A stretch of DNA of 64,000 nucleotides from an uncultured Clostridium sp. (GTDB taxonomy: Bacteria > Bacillota > Clostridia > TANB77 > CAG-508). The stretch spans positions 122,431 to 186,430 of the forward strand of contig CANBHY010000003.1 of assembly GCA_947368535.1 (NCBI GenBank), given 5' to 3'. Under the pieces are notes generated by a model, which saw only the letters and a list, made by a program, of their open reading frames with translations, searched no databases and was not told the DNA's origin. Both the position numbers and the translations under genes were made by a program. Below, piece by piece: positions 1-10,200 of this stretch (position 1 is its first letter; each line of letters begins with the position of its first letter).

Positions 1-711
1 AGCTGCATCTGCTACTGGAGCAAAGTCAACTAAGCCAAGTGCAACTGATGCAATATATCCAACTATAATTCCAATTAAGAATGGAATTATTTTAATAAAT
101 CCTTTTCCTCTTACCATAATGATTGCTGTTGTTAAGAATGTTATTAGTGCAGCAAGTACACCTTTCCATTCAATATTTTCTACACCAGCACCGATTCCAA
201 TGCTGTTTACTGCTGAACTAGCTAACCCTAAACCGATAATCATTATCATTGGACCAATTACGACTGGTGGTAATAGTTTGTTAATCCAGTTTGTACCGAT
301 TAATCTAATAATGAATGATACGATAATGTATACAAGACCGACAACTAGAACTCCTGTCATAGCTGCTGCAATTCCATCAGATGCATTCCCAGAAGATGCA
401 CCAGCTATGTAAGCTGCGATTATTGGTGAGATAAAAGCAAAAGAACTTCCAAGGAATACTGGTGATTTTGCTTTTGTACATAAAATATAAATTAATGTTC
501 CGATCCCTGCTGTTACTAGAGCTACTGCGATTGAAAGTACTTCACCTTCGAATCCAGCTGCTGCAATACCTTGATTTACTAAAATAGGAACTAATACTGT
601 TGCTCCAAACATTGCAAATACGTGTTGGAAAGCTAGTATAATCCATTGTAGCAATTTAGGTTTTTCGTTTACGTCTAAAGTTAAATTGTTACTTTTTGAT
701 GTTTCTTCCAT
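1..711 (-). CDS. uraA: Uracil/xanthine permease (NCS2 family), 5' part only
   Basis: Membrane transporter of the nucleobase:cation symporter-2 family, probably importing uracil. The 237 codons visible are the N-terminal part; the gene runs off the left edge. After a hydrophilic start come the family's opening motif QHVFAMFGATVLVPIL and several hydrophobic segments typical of NCS2 permeases. The start at 711 is fixed by a strong AAGGAGG at 721-727. Its leader holds a terminator hairpin (747-767), so expression is probably controlled by attenuation. Uracil is the likeliest substrate, but xanthine or another nucleobase cannot be excluded from this half of the protein. Confidence 0.88.
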   Translation of the reverse strand, partial: MEETSKSNNLTLDVNEKPKLLQWIILAFQHVFAMFGATVLVPILVNQGIAAAGFEGEVLSIAVALVTAGIGTLIYILCTKAKSPVFLGSSFAFISPIIAAYIAGASSGNASDGIAAAMTGVLVVGLVYIIVSFIIRLIGTNWINKLLPPVVIGPMIMIIGLGLASSAVNSIGIGAGVENIEWKGVLAALITFLTTAIIMVRGKGFIKIIPFLIGIIVGYIASVALGLVDFAPVADAA

Positions 712-738
712 CTAATTATACCTCCTTAAATTTTGAAT

Positions 739-767
739 AAAAAAAATACTAGAAACAAATTCTAGTA
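739..767 (-). terminator. Intrinsic attenuator in the permease leader
   Basis: On the minus strand an 8-bp perfect stem (760-767 with 747-754, loop 755-759) is followed at once by eight U residues (plus-strand A run 739-746). It lies between the promoter and the ribosome binding site of the permease, so it should stop transcription before the gene unless relieved. Confidence 0.75.
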
Positions 768-877
768 CTCAAAATATTCAATATATAAAATGAAAAAGAA
801 ATGATAAAAGTAAGAGAAATAGCTGGTTTCCCTCTGAAAAAAGTATTTGTAATTGATATTGCTCTTAATTTTCTCAT
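749..877 (-). other. Possible 42-residue leader ORF of the permease
   Basis: An ATG at 877 opens a 42-codon minus-strand frame whose TAG stop (749-751) lies inside the attenuator stem. The peptide is basic at first (MRKLRAISITN) and then very rich in Phe, Ile and Leu. Translation of this ORF could couple ribosome position to hairpin formation. Against it, the likely transcription start lies about 10 nt upstream of the ATG, leaving little room for a Shine-Dalgarno site. The ORF may be fortuitous. Confidence 0.3.
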
Positions 878-894
878 TTTTTAACACCCTAATT

Positions 895-923
895 ATAATA
901 TTATACTTTTCGACAGAATGCAA
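895..923 (-). promoter_or_regulatory. Sigma-A promoter of the permease leader
   Basis: Minus strand TTGCAT (918-923), 17-bp spacer, TATTAT (895-900). It gives a leader of about 175 nt before the permease start. Confidence 0.5.
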
Positions 924-969
924 GATGTTTTGACAAAAAATATATTTATAAATTGTAAAATTTATGTTA

Positions 970-998
970 TTGATATTTATTTTTTTATATGTTAGAAT
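970..998 (+). promoter_or_regulatory. Sigma-A promoter for gene at 1037
   Basis: TTGATA (970-975), 17-bp spacer, TAGAAT (993-998), about 40 bp before the start codon and its AAAGGAG site. Confidence 0.55.
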
Positions 999-1036
999 TT
1001 TTTTAGATTCTTAGAATTATACAAAGGAGTAAAAGT

Positions 1037-1372
1037 ATGACAGGGTTTCTTGTGATAATTTTTATGCTTCTTATCATTATAATAATGTTGATAGCTTTAG
1101 CTGTTGCACAGATAAAAATGGCGGGAATGAAGGTTAAAGATTTTTGGTCTTTTGTAAAGGCAAATGAAACTTTAAATAAATTATATGCATTCTCAAAGAA
1201 GTATGAAAAATTAACAACGAATGAACAATTAGTTTTTTTAAGAGAAGCGGAGAGAGTTTTCGAAGCTTTTGATAAAGTTCCTAATGTTTTATGGGAAGAG
1301 GATTATCAAAAGTACATGGAAGTTTTGTCTACTTATAAGGATATAAAAATTGTGAGGTGGGAATCTAATTAA
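1037..1372 (+). CDS. Hypothetical single-pass membrane protein
   Basis: A 111-residue protein. Residues about 3-27 are almost entirely hydrophobic (a membrane anchor); the remainder is a charged, helical-looking soluble tail with many Lys and Glu. No family is recognised. The start is supported by AAAGGAG about 8 nt upstream. It lies 21 bp before another anchored protein (1394) and shares its promoter, with a terminator after the second gene, so the two form a small operon. A cell-envelope role is inferred only from the anchor. Confidence 0.7.
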   Translation: MTGFLVIIFMLLIIIIMLIALAVAQIKMAGMKVKDFWSFVKANETLNKLYAFSKKYEKLTTNEQLVFLREAERVFEAFDKVPNVLWEEDYQKYMEVLSTYKDIKIVRWESN

Positions 1373-1393
1373 AAAGAAAGGGAAGGTTTAAAA

Positions 1394-2359
1394 ATGGAAG
1401 GAAAAGAGAAAAAAAGTGTAAAAATTCCATTAGCAGTTTTTATAATAATGATTTTAGTTATTATTGCGCTAGTAGGTGTAGTAGTATGGAACTTTGTTGG
1501 TACTACTAATAAAGAGGAAAATGATAATACAACAAGTAAGACGTCAAAAAATGAGTCAAATATCGTAGAAAATAATATGGAAGAAGATGAAAATAAGGTA
1601 AACGATACTGATGAAGATGATGAAAAGGAAGAGTTATCTTTAAATAATAAAATTGTAAAAGAACTTAGAGAAAAAATTGATTTTAATTATTATTCAGCTG
1701 CAAGTATATATACATCTGGTGATTTTACAGTGGAAGATATTGATAATGATATGATTTTAAGATTAGCGTGGTCAAAACTTTCTGAAGATGATATGGAACT
1801 TATTGAAGGAAATCAAGGAATGGAAAAGCATGTAAAAAAAGAATCATTAAAGAAAATTATTGAGAATTTATTTGGAGATAATATAGAATATACAGATGAA
1901 TCTTTTACACCAGTTAATGTTAAAGAATTTTATTCATATCAAGATACTGAAGAAGTAGAATATAGCAACAATGAATATGTTGGAGGATATTATCAAGGTG
2001 GTGGAGGAACATTACCTTTTATTTATCAAGAAATATCTGATGCAAAGAAATCTGATGATACTGTAGAATTATATGTTAAAGTTGCTTTTGTTGATACTGA
2101 ATATATTGATGGTAGCGATAATGCAGATTTTAATTTTACATTTTATCAAGACTATAAAAATAAAAAATTTGTTAATGAAATAATTAAAATGAAGGAATCT
2201 GAATATATTAATGGATGTGATGATGATTATGAATATAGCTACTTTGATTCAAATTCAATGATTAAAGATTATTTAGATGAATTTAATACTTACAAATATA
2301 CTTTTAATATAGAAGATGGTGAATATTATTTATATTCTGTAGAAAAAGTAGAGGAATAA
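1394..2359 (+). CDS. Hypothetical anchored protein with acidic linker
   Basis: A 321-residue protein. A short basic N-terminus precedes one membrane segment (about residues 10-36), then a linker rich in Asp, Glu and Asn (about 37-78), then a Tyr/Asp/Glu-rich domain presumably outside the cell. There is no lipobox and no recognised enzymatic motif. It is the second gene of the two-gene unit starting at 1037 and is followed by a clear intrinsic terminator. Function unknown. Confidence 0.7.
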   Translation: MEGKEKKSVKIPLAVFIIMILVIIALVGVVVWNFVGTTNKEENDNTTSKTSKNESNIVENNMEEDENKVNDTDEDDEKEELSLNNKIVKELREKIDFNYYSAASIYTSGDFTVEDIDNDMILRLAWSKLSEDDMELIEGNQGMEKHVKKESLKKIIENLFGDNIEYTDESFTPVNVKEFYSYQDTEEVEYSNNEYVGGYYQGGGGTLPFIYQEISDAKKSDDTVELYVKVAFVDTEYIDGSDNADFNFTFYQDYKNKKFVNEIIKMKESEYINGCDDDYEYSYFDSNSMIKDYLDEFNTYKYTFNIEDGEYYLYSVEKVEE

Positions 2360-2364
2360 ATTTT

Positions 2365-2397
2365 AAAAGAAAGTCAATTATGACTTTCTTTTTTTTT
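2365..2397 (+). terminator. Intrinsic terminator after gene 1394
   Basis: GAAAGTCA (2369-2376), loop ATTA, TGACTTTC (2381-2388), then a run of nine U. Confidence 0.9.
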
Positions 2398-2534
2398 GGG
2401 CTATATTTTAAATTCAAATGAATATTTAAAATTAATAAAAAATAAATATAAAAAAAGTTAAAAAAATAGGTGGCATGATTAATTATAATATGATAGAATG
2501 ACGAAAGAAAAATATAAGAGGAGTTGTTTATAAA

Positions 2535-3230
2535 ATGTATAAAAGAGTCCTATTAAAGTTAAGCGGAGAGGCTATGGCTGGTGATAATAAAACTGGTATT
2601 AATCCAGGTGTTGTTGATTCAATTACTGAAAAGGTAGTTAAATTAGTTAATATGGGAATACAAGTTGGTATAGTTACAGGAGGAGGAAATTTCTGGAGAG
2701 GAAAAAATGGATACAAAATGGAAAGCACTACTTCTGATTATATGGGTATGCTTGCTACAGTTTTAAATTCATTAGCTATGAAAGATGCTTTAGTGTCTAA
2801 AGGGATAAAAGCAGTTGTGCAAACTTCTATTATAATGACTCAAATTGCAGAACCTTATACAAAAAGAGATATGGAAAAGCATTTTGAAGAAGGAGCAGTT
2901 GTTGTTTTTGGTGGAGGAACTGGTCATCCATTCTTTTCAACTGATACTACTGCAGCACTTAGAGCTGCTGAGATGAGAGCAGATGTTATTTTAGTTGCTA
3001 AAACTATTGATGGTGTTTATTCAGCTGATCCAAAGGTTGATCCAAATGCTATTAAATATACAGAAATTACTTATGATGAAGTTTTAAGTAAAAATTTAAA
3101 AGTTATGGATGCATCAAGTATTGCTATTTGTAGAGATAACAATATTCCACTTTCTGTTTTTTCACTTCATGATACAGAAAATATTGTAAGAGCTGCTAAT
3201 GGCGAAAATATTGGAACCATAGTTAAATAA
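2535..3230 (+). CDS. pyrH: UMP kinase
   Basis: Phosphorylates UMP to UDP with ATP in cytoplasmic pyrimidine nucleotide synthesis; bacterial UMP kinases belong to the amino-acid-kinase fold. Seen here: the opening KLSGEAMAG phosphate-binding stretch, TGGGNFWRG, and DTTAALRAAE with the following DGVYSADPK region. The length of 231 residues fits the family (about 240). GAGGAG lies upstream of the ATG. It heads a long run pyrH-frr-uppS-cdsA-rseP-polC with gaps of 6-30 bp, the usual Bacillota order, though rpsB and tsf, which usually precede it, are not there. A TATAAT at 2484 is a possible -10, but no good -35 is visible. Confidence 0.97.
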   Translation: MYKRVLLKLSGEAMAGDNKTGINPGVVDSITEKVVKLVNMGIQVGIVTGGGNFWRGKNGYKMESTTSDYMGMLATVLNSLAMKDALVSKGIKAVVQTSIIMTQIAEPYTKRDMEKHFEEGAVVVFGGGTGHPFFSTDTTAALRAAEMRADVILVAKTIDGVYSADPKVDPNAIKYTEITYDEVLSKNLKVMDASSIAICRDNNIPLSVFSLHDTENIVRAANGENIGTIVK

Positions 3231-3244
3231 TAGGAGGAAGAAAT

Positions 3245-3793
3245 ATGGAATTTAATGAACTTGAAGAGAGAATGAATAAAACACTAAGTGTTTTAGAAGA
3301 AAATTTTTCAGAAATTAGAGCTGGTAGAGCTAATCCAGCAATTTTAAATAAGGTTACAGTAGATTATTATGGTGTTCCTACACCTATTAATCAAATGGCT
3401 GGTATTTCTGTACCAGAAGCTAGATTGATTGTTATTCAACCATGGGATGCTAGTGTATTAAAAGAAATAGAAAAAGCTATTCTTGCTTCTGATATTGGAT
3501 TAAATCCAAATAATGATGGAAAAGTTATTCGTTTATCTTTTCCAGAACTTACTGAAGAAAGAAGAAAAGATTTAGTAAAAGATATTAAAAAAATAGCTGA
3601 AGATTCTAAAGTTGCAATAAGATCTATTAGAAGAGATGGTATTGATGAAGCAAAATCAATGCAAAAAGAATCTATAATAACAGAAGATGATTTAAAGAAA
3701 GCTGAAGAGCAAATACAAAAATTAACAGATAAAAAGATAGCTGAAATAGATAGTATATTAGATAAAAAAGAAAAAGAAATTATGTCTATATAA
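3245..3793 (+). CDS. frr: Ribosome recycling factor
   Basis: Works with EF-G to split the post-termination ribosome into subunits. The 182-residue length matches the family (about 185). The hallmark RAGRANPAIL near residue 26 and the charged C-terminal helix (KEEIxx-type coiled coil, DKKIAEIDSILDKKEKEI) are present. It follows pyrH by 14 bp with its own AGGAGG, so it is cotranscribed, the normal arrangement in Bacillota. Confidence 0.97.
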   Translation: MEFNELEERMNKTLSVLEENFSEIRAGRANPAILNKVTVDYYGVPTPINQMAGISVPEARLIVIQPWDASVLKEIEKAILASDIGLNPNNDGKVIRLSFPELTEERRKDLVKDIKKIAEDSKVAIRSIRRDGIDEAKSMQKESIITEDDLKKAEEQIQKLTDKKIAEIDSILDKKEKEIMSI

Positions 3794-3823
3794 TGTAGTA
3801 GCACGATTAGAAAGGATGAAATA

Positions 3824-4531
3824 ATGAATAAAGAAAATATTCCTAATCATGTTGCTATCATTATGGATGGTAATAGAAGATGGGCTAAAGAAAAAGGCAT
3901 AGATTATCGACTAGGTCATAAAGAGGGAGCTAAAACTTTAGAAAAAATAGTTAGATATGCAAAAAAAGTTGGCATAAAATATATTACAGTGTATGCTTTT
4001 TCTACTGAGAATTGGAAAAGAAGTGAAGAAGAAGTAGGAGCTTTAATGTTTCTTTTAAAGACATATCTTGATGACTATGGCAAAAGAGCAGATAGTGAAA
4101 ATATAAAGGTTAAGGTTTTAGGTGATATTACTGTTCTTTCAGATGGATTACAAAAAAGTATTAGAAAATGTGAAGATAGAACTAAAGATAATGATGGAAT
4201 TACTTTTTGCATAGGTATAAATTATGGTGGAAGAGATGAATTGATTCATGCTATTAAAAATATTGCAAATGATGTTAAGAATGAAAAAATTAATATTAAT
4301 GATATAGATGAGACAATTGTAGCTAACAATTTATATACTGCTGGAATTCCAGATCCAGATTTAGTTATCAGAACAAGTGGAGAATTACGTACAAGTAATT
4401 TTCTTCCATGGCAAATTGTATATTCAGAATTTTTATTTTTGGATAAGTATTGGCCAGATTTTTCAGAAGAAGATATAGATAATGCTATTGTAGTTTATCA
4501 AAAACGAAATAGAAAATTTGGAGCAAAATAA
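3824..4531 (+). CDS. uppS: Isoprenyl transferase (undecaprenyl diphosphate synthase)
   Basis: A cis-prenyltransferase that extends farnesyl diphosphate with isopentenyl diphosphate to make the C55 carrier lipid for peptidoglycan and surface polymers. The catalytic MDGNRRWAK is at about residues 14-22, and the C-terminal substrate motif RTSGELRTSNFLPW is present. Length 235 is normal. It lies between frr and cdsA. The neighbouring MEP-pathway genes that often make its substrate (dxr, ispG) are not found here, so isoprenoid precursors must come from genes elsewhere or from another pathway. Confidence 0.97.
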   Translation: MNKENIPNHVAIIMDGNRRWAKEKGIDYRLGHKEGAKTLEKIVRYAKKVGIKYITVYAFSTENWKRSEEEVGALMFLLKTYLDDYGKRADSENIKVKVLGDITVLSDGLQKSIRKCEDRTKDNDGITFCIGINYGGRDELIHAIKNIANDVKNEKININDIDETIVANNLYTAGIPDPDLVIRTSGELRTSNFLPWQIVYSEFLFLDKYWPDFSEEDIDNAIVVYQKRNRKFGAK

Positions 4532-4550
4532 AAAATAGGAGAAGAAAAAT

Positions 4551-5369
4551 ATGTTAAAAAGATGTTTGACTGCAATAATTGGTTTGCCCATTGTTATAGC
4601 GATTATACTTTTTGCTAATAAATATGTTGTAGATGTTATTGTAGCAATTTTAGCAGTTTCAGCTATATATGAATATATGAAATGTGTTAAACATAAGTTT
4701 AAACCAGTAATGTGGATTGGATTTGTAATTGCAACAATGATAGCTTTTATACATGTTATTCCATATAATTATTTAATAATGTATGTACCACTAGGAATTC
4801 TAACTGTTTTAGCTATTTTGTTTATGCATGTAGTTTTTACTGATATGAAAATAAATGCTGCGGACATTGCTATTACATTATTTGGAATAATATATATTGT
4901 TGGATTTTTTGCTTTTGTTGCTCTTTTAAATGGATATGAAGAAAATGGTATACGTTTAGGAAAGTATTATATATGGTATTTATTTTTAGCTACTTGGGGA
5001 TGTGATGTATTTGCATATTTGATAGGATATAAGTTTGGAAAACATAAATTTAGTAAGATTAGTCCTAAAAAGACTGTGGAAGGTTGTTTAGCAGGAACAA
5101 TTTCAGGAGTGGTATTAGTATTAATTGCTACAGTTATATTTAATCAATCATTTGATTTACAAATTAATTATTTAGTAATTGGAATTATTGGTTTAGTTAT
5201 AAATTTACTTGGACAAATTGGAGATTTTTCTGCTTCTTGTATTAAAAGATATTCAGAAGTTAAAGATTTTTCTAATTTACTTCCAGGTCATGGTGGAATA
5301 ATAGATAGATTTGATAGTGTTATTTTTGCAGCACCTTTTGCGTATTATTTATTAACATTATTAATTTAG
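4551..5369 (+). CDS. cdsA: Phosphatidate cytidylyltransferase
   Basis: An integral membrane enzyme making CDP-diacylglycerol from phosphatidic acid and CTP, the branch point of phospholipid synthesis. The 272 residues contain about eight hydrophobic segments. The C-terminal family signature is clear: SASCIKRYSEVKDFSNLLPG followed by HGGIIDRFDS, holding the conserved acidic and basic residues. It follows uppS by 19 bp, and its stop codon overlaps the Shine-Dalgarno site of rseP. Confidence 0.95.
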   Translation: MLKRCLTAIIGLPIVIAIILFANKYVVDVIVAILAVSAIYEYMKCVKHKFKPVMWIGFVIATMIAFIHVIPYNYLIMYVPLGILTVLAILFMHVVFTDMKINAADIAITLFGIIYIVGFFAFVALLNGYEENGIRLGKYYIWYLFLATWGCDVFAYLIGYKFGKHKFSKISPKKTVEGCLAGTISGVVLVLIATVIFNQSFDLQINYLVIGIIGLVINLLGQIGDFSASCIKRYSEVKDFSNLLPGHGGIIDRFDSVIFAAPFAYYLLTLLI

Positions 5370-5375
5370 GAGGAT

Positions 5376-6629
5376 ATGTTGTTTACTTTTTTAATTAATG
5401 CATTGAAAGTTATATTTGTTTTAGGTTTTTTAGTTTTAATTCATGAGAGTGGGCATTTTTTGGTTGCAAAATTATTTAAGGTAAGGGTTAATGAATTTTC
5501 AATTGGATTTGGGAAGAAACTTATTTCAAAAACTAAGGGAGAAACAGAATATTCACTAAGAATTGTTCCATTAGGTGGATTTGTAAGTATGCTTGGTGAA
5601 GAAGAACGTTCAGAAGACGAAAGATCTTTTTCAAAACAATCTATTCCGAAAAGGATTGCTATTTGTGCAGCTGGTGGAGTTGTAAATATTATTTTTGGAC
5701 TTTTGGTATATTTCGTATTATTACTTTGTATGGGTAATTTTGTTTCTAAAGAAGTAGATTCTGTTGTAGAAGGATATGGAGCGGAGGCTTCTGGTATTTT
5801 ATCAGGAGATGAGGTTATTTCAATTAATAATAAAAAAGTTTTTATATCTTCTGATATATCAGAAGTAGTTGCTAAAAACGGTTCTAATGATCTTAATATA
5901 GTAATTAAAAGAAATGGTGAAAAAAGGAATATAAAGGTTGCACCTACAGAAGAAAAAGTTAAATCATTAGGAATCTATTTAGATGATTCAGATGAATGTA
6001 AAGTTTCATATATATCTAAAGATTCACCACTTAATGGAAAAGTAAATTTGGGTGATGTTATTCTTTCAATTGATGATGAAAATTTAAATGGAGATACTGA
6101 AAAACTAAGTAAACTAATAGAAGAATCAACCAAAGAAGTAAATATAAAAATAAAAAGTAGTAATGAAGAAAAAGTAATTAGTATAATGCCAAAAGAGTAT
6201 TCAAATTATTATATAGGTGTTATTTTTAAGCAAGCAGACAAAGATTTTTTAACTAGATTATATTATTCATGGTTTGAAACAGGAGATTTTATTTTATCTC
6301 TAGCTGATAATGTTAAGAGCTTATTTACGGCGAAAGTTTCAGTAAATGATATGATGGGACCTATAGGAATTTCTAAGACTGTTTCAGAAACATCTGGTAT
6401 TCGTGATTTTATATATTTAATGGCATTGATTTCTTTATCTTTAGGAATTACAAATCTTTTACCAATACCAGCTTTAGATGGTGGAAAAATATTTATATTG
6501 CTTATAGAAGCTATTAGAAGAAAACCAATGAAGGAAAGTACAGAGATTTTTATACAAATGATAGGATTTTCTTTATTAATATTATTATCGATTTATATTT
6601 CGTATATAGATGTACTAAGATTTTTTTAA
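5376..6629 (+). CDS. rseP: RseP-type site-2 zinc metalloprotease
   Basis: An intramembrane M50 protease that cuts membrane-bound regulators and signal-peptide remnants. Zinc motif HESGH is at residues 23-27 and the third ligand motif NLLPIPALDGG is near the C-terminus. A central region (about 110-290) contains two PDZ-like segments. Length 417 is typical. Start choice: ATG at 5376 is only 2 nt after AGGAGG (5368-5373), too close for normal initiation; the next codon, TTG at 5379, has a 5-nt gap and may be the real start. dxr, usually between cdsA and rseP, is absent. Confidence 0.93.
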   Translation: MLFTFLINALKVIFVLGFLVLIHESGHFLVAKLFKVRVNEFSIGFGKKLISKTKGETEYSLRIVPLGGFVSMLGEEERSEDERSFSKQSIPKRIAICAAGGVVNIIFGLLVYFVLLLCMGNFVSKEVDSVVEGYGAEASGILSGDEVISINNKKVFISSDISEVVAKNGSNDLNIVIKRNGEKRNIKVAPTEEKVKSLGIYLDDSDECKVSYISKDSPLNGKVNLGDVILSIDDENLNGDTEKLSKLIEESTKEVNIKIKSSNEEKVISIMPKEYSNYYIGVIFKQADKDFLTRLYYSWFETGDFILSLADNVKSLFTAKVSVNDMMGPIGISKTVSETSGIRDFIYLMALISLSLGITNLLPIPALDGGKIFILLIEAIRRKPMKESTEIFIQMIGFSLLILLSIYISYIDVLRFF

Positions 6630-6642
6630 AGGAGATTAAAAA

Positions 6643-7197
6643 ATGAAATGTAAGATTTGCGGCGTTGAATTGAAAAAAGACGGCGAGCTATGTAAAAATT
6701 GTATGAACAAATTAATGAAGGAACAAGAAATACGTAATGATAAAAGTCCAGTATATACTTTTAAAAGTAAATTTTTATTAGGATATGAACTTTTAAGAAA
6801 TAGTGAACAAATTGGTGTTGCTATATTTACTATTATTTTGGTTTTAAGTGTTGATTTGAACTTATGGAAATATACAGTTATTGGCGCATGTTTGTTTATT
6901 ATGTATGAAATATGTTATTTATTGTATTTAAAAGGATCAATTTCTAGAGTAATTTGTACGATGTATAGCACTAAAATGGTTATTTCAAGAGGAATTTTTA
7001 AGAAAAAAGTAAAAGAAATACCTTATTCAGAAATTGAAGAAATTTCATATAAACAAGGTAATATGAACAGATTATTTAAAAATGGAACGATTGTTATAAA
7101 AAGAGATACTCATAACATAATGGAAAAAAATACTTATATCGAGGCTGTAAAAGACGTAGATGAAGTTTTTGAAAAAATAAAGGAAATATATAATTAA
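6643..7197 (+). CDS. Zinc-ribbon membrane protein with bacterial PH-like domain
   Basis: A 184-residue protein. The N-terminus carries a CxxC...CxxC zinc ribbon (CKICGVEL, LCKNC). About residues 50-100 hold two hydrophobic segments. The C-terminal part, with SRVICTMYSTKMVISRGIFK and the EIPYSEIEEISYKQG turn, resembles the bPH_2 (DUF304) membrane-associated PH-like fold. It occupies the place between rseP and polC where ispG normally sits. No enzymatic role is evident; these domains are generally scaffolds at the membrane. Confidence 0.75.
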   Translation: MKCKICGVELKKDGELCKNCMNKLMKEQEIRNDKSPVYTFKSKFLLGYELLRNSEQIGVAIFTIILVLSVDLNLWKYTVIGACLFIMYEICYLLYLKGSISRVICTMYSTKMVISRGIFKKKVKEIPYSEIEEISYKQGNMNRLFKNGTIVIKRDTHNIMEKNTYIEAVKDVDEVFEKIKEIYN

Positions 7198-7214
7198 TAA
7201 GGTAGGCGTAATTG

Positions 7215-10200
7215 ATGCTAGATAAGGTTAAAGATATATTTAGTGATTATTCAAATAAACAAGAAAATATAAATGAAGCAGACTTTTTAAAAGCTAACTT
7301 GTATAAAAAAAGTAATAGGCTAGAAGTATGTTTAACTAGCAAACTACAAATTTCTATTGATGAAATTTCCAATTTTGAAGATTATATTATTGATAGATTT
7401 AAAGTAGGTAGTGCACGTATAGAAATAAAATATGAAGATATAGATATAGAGCCAACAATAGAGAAAGATTGGAAAAAATTAGTTGGATATATGTCTAAAA
7501 AAGAACCTATGACTAGGGCAATATTGACTAATAGTACTGTTAAAGTAGAGGACAGTACTATTTCTGTTGGATTAAAAATTAAAGGCGAAGATTTATTGAC
7601 TTCTAAAAAGTTTGATAAAGGATTAGAGCATTTAGTTTATAATTTATATAATAAGCATTTTAAAGTAAATTTTGAAGAGGAAAAGAAATATAGTAAAGAA
7701 GAATATGAACAATATCTGAAAGTCCAAGAACATGAAGCAATTTTACATGTTCAAGAAATGGCTAGAAAAGAAGCTGAAGAAAGAGCAATACAAAAAGCAA
7801 AACAAGAAGAAATGCAAAGGCAAATGATGGCTGAGCAGATGGAGAGTGAAGGAGCAAATGGAGAAGTTGCAGTAAGTCCTGATGGATTAATTTTTGGAAA
7901 AACTGCTAATTTTAAAAGTAATTTTGCTGCGATAGAAAATATTAATGATAGTACAAGTAAAGTTAATATTGAAGGTGAAATAACTAATGTTTCTACAAGA
8001 GAAATAAAAAATAATAGAACAATAGTTAACTTTAGTGTAGATGATGGAAATGCAAGTATAATTTGTAAGGCTTTTATAGATACAGTTTTAATACCAGGAA
8101 TTTTGCAAAAAATAAAAGAGGGACAAGGTATTAAAGTAGATGGAACAGCTAAATTTGATGATTATGCTAATGAGATAACTATCATGGCTAATAATGCGGT
8201 TACATCAAATTTTAAAATATCTGGAAAAACAGATGAGGGTAGTGAAAATGAGGCTAAATCTGATGAACAGTCACCATTAATTTATGGTAGAAGCATGTCA
8301 ATAAAAACTCCAAAAATTAATATTATTGATATTAATAATGATACTGATAGAGTTTGCTTAGAAGGTGAAGTTGTTCTTATAGGTGATCCACGTGATATTA
8401 AAGGTGATAGAACTATAATCAGTTTTAACCTTTATGATGGAACAAGTACTATGACGATAAAAGCTTTTATCGAAACAAAAAAATCAAAAGAGATATTAGG
8501 AAGATTAAAAAAGGCTAAGGGAATAAAACTTGATGGCGTAGCTAAATATGATAATTTTGCTAAAGAAATTACAGTGATGGCTAATACTATTTTAGAGACA
8601 CAAGGAGTGACTAAAACTAAAAGAATGGATAATGCTCCTGAAAAGAGAGTTGAGCTTCACATGCATACTCAGATGAGTCAAATGGATGCTGTAACTTCAG
8701 CAGAAGATCTATTAAAAAGAGCAGTTAGTTGGGGATGGAAATCTATTGCTATTACTGATCATGGCGTAGTACAAAGTTTTCCAGAGGCTCATAAATTTTT
8801 AGGAAAGTCAGGCGCAGATATTAAAGTAATTTATGGAGTAGAAGCATATTTTGTTCCAGATAAAGATCCAAGTGTTAATCGTCCAGACAAACAAGATATT
8901 GATGGTGAATATTGTGTGCTTGACTTAGAAACAACAGGACTTTCATTTAGAACAGAAAAAATTACTGAAGTTGGAATTATAAAAATTAAGAATGGTGAAG
9001 TTGTTGATGAGTTTGAATGTTTTGTAAATCCAGAAAAACCAATACCTCAAGAAGTAGTTGAAGTTACTCATATTACTGATGAAATGGTAAAGGATGCAGA
9101 AACTATTGATAAAGTTATACCCAAAATTATTGATTTTATTGGAGATAGTGTATTAGTTGCACATAATGCAGATTTTGATATAGGATTTTTAAAACATAAT
9201 TTTGAAGAGTATGGATATAGTTTAGAAAATACATATATAGATACTTTAAGATTGGCTAAAGTGATTTTCCCAGAAATGAAAAAATATAAGCTAGGTATGA
9301 TAGCTGACAAGTTAGAAATAGAAGTTGAAGTAGCTCATAGAGCTTTAGATGATGTTAAAACTTTAGTTCAAGTATTTAACGTAATGATTGAAAAACTTAA
9401 AGAAAAAGGTGCAAAAACTGTTAATGATATTGATATTGTTTTTGCAGGTGATCCAGATGCATATAAGAAACTTCCTTCATATCATGCAATTATTTTAGCT
9501 AAGGATTATGTAGGATTAAAAAATTTATATAAATTAGTTTCATATTCTCATTTAGATTATTTTTATAAAAAACCTAGAATATTAAAAAGCTTATTTGAAA
9601 AGTATAGAGAGGGGCTAATTTTAGGTAGTGCTTGTGAGGCAGGAGAATTATATAGAGCTATAGTTGCAGGTAAATCAGATGAAGATATAGAAGCTATTGC
9701 AAAATATTATGATTATTTAGAAATTCAACCTCTTGGAAATAATCAGTATATGGTTAGAAATGGTACTGTAGCTGATGATTTTGAATTACAGAATATTAAT
9801 AGAAAAATAGTAGAGTTGGGCGACAGATTAGGAAAACCAGTAGTTGCAACTTGTGATGTTCACTTTATGGATCCACAAGATGAAATTTATAGACGTATAT
9901 TACAAGCCGGGCAAAAATACGATGATGCTGATTTCCAAGCTCCATTGTATTTACGTACTACAGAGGAGATGCTTGATGAATTTGCATATTTAGGCGAAGA
10001 AAAAGCATATGAAGTTTGTGTTACTAATACGAATTTAATTTCGGACATGTGTGATAAGATTAGCCCGATTTCAGATGAAAAATGTCCTCCACATATTGAA
10101 GGTTGTGAACAGACTATAAAAGATATAGCTTATGATAAGGCACATGAATTATATGGGGAAGAGTTGCCAGAAATAGTGCAGTCTAGACTTGATAAAGAAT

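Noticed and set aside
119..412. 97-codon plus-strand frame
   Set aside because: It is the antisense shadow of the permease gene, which has the family motifs, a ribosome binding site and a leader.
800..880. PyrR-binding loop in the permease leader
   Set aside because: A CAGAGGG stretch is present, but I could not match the wider consensus of the loop. Left as an open possibility rather than annotated.
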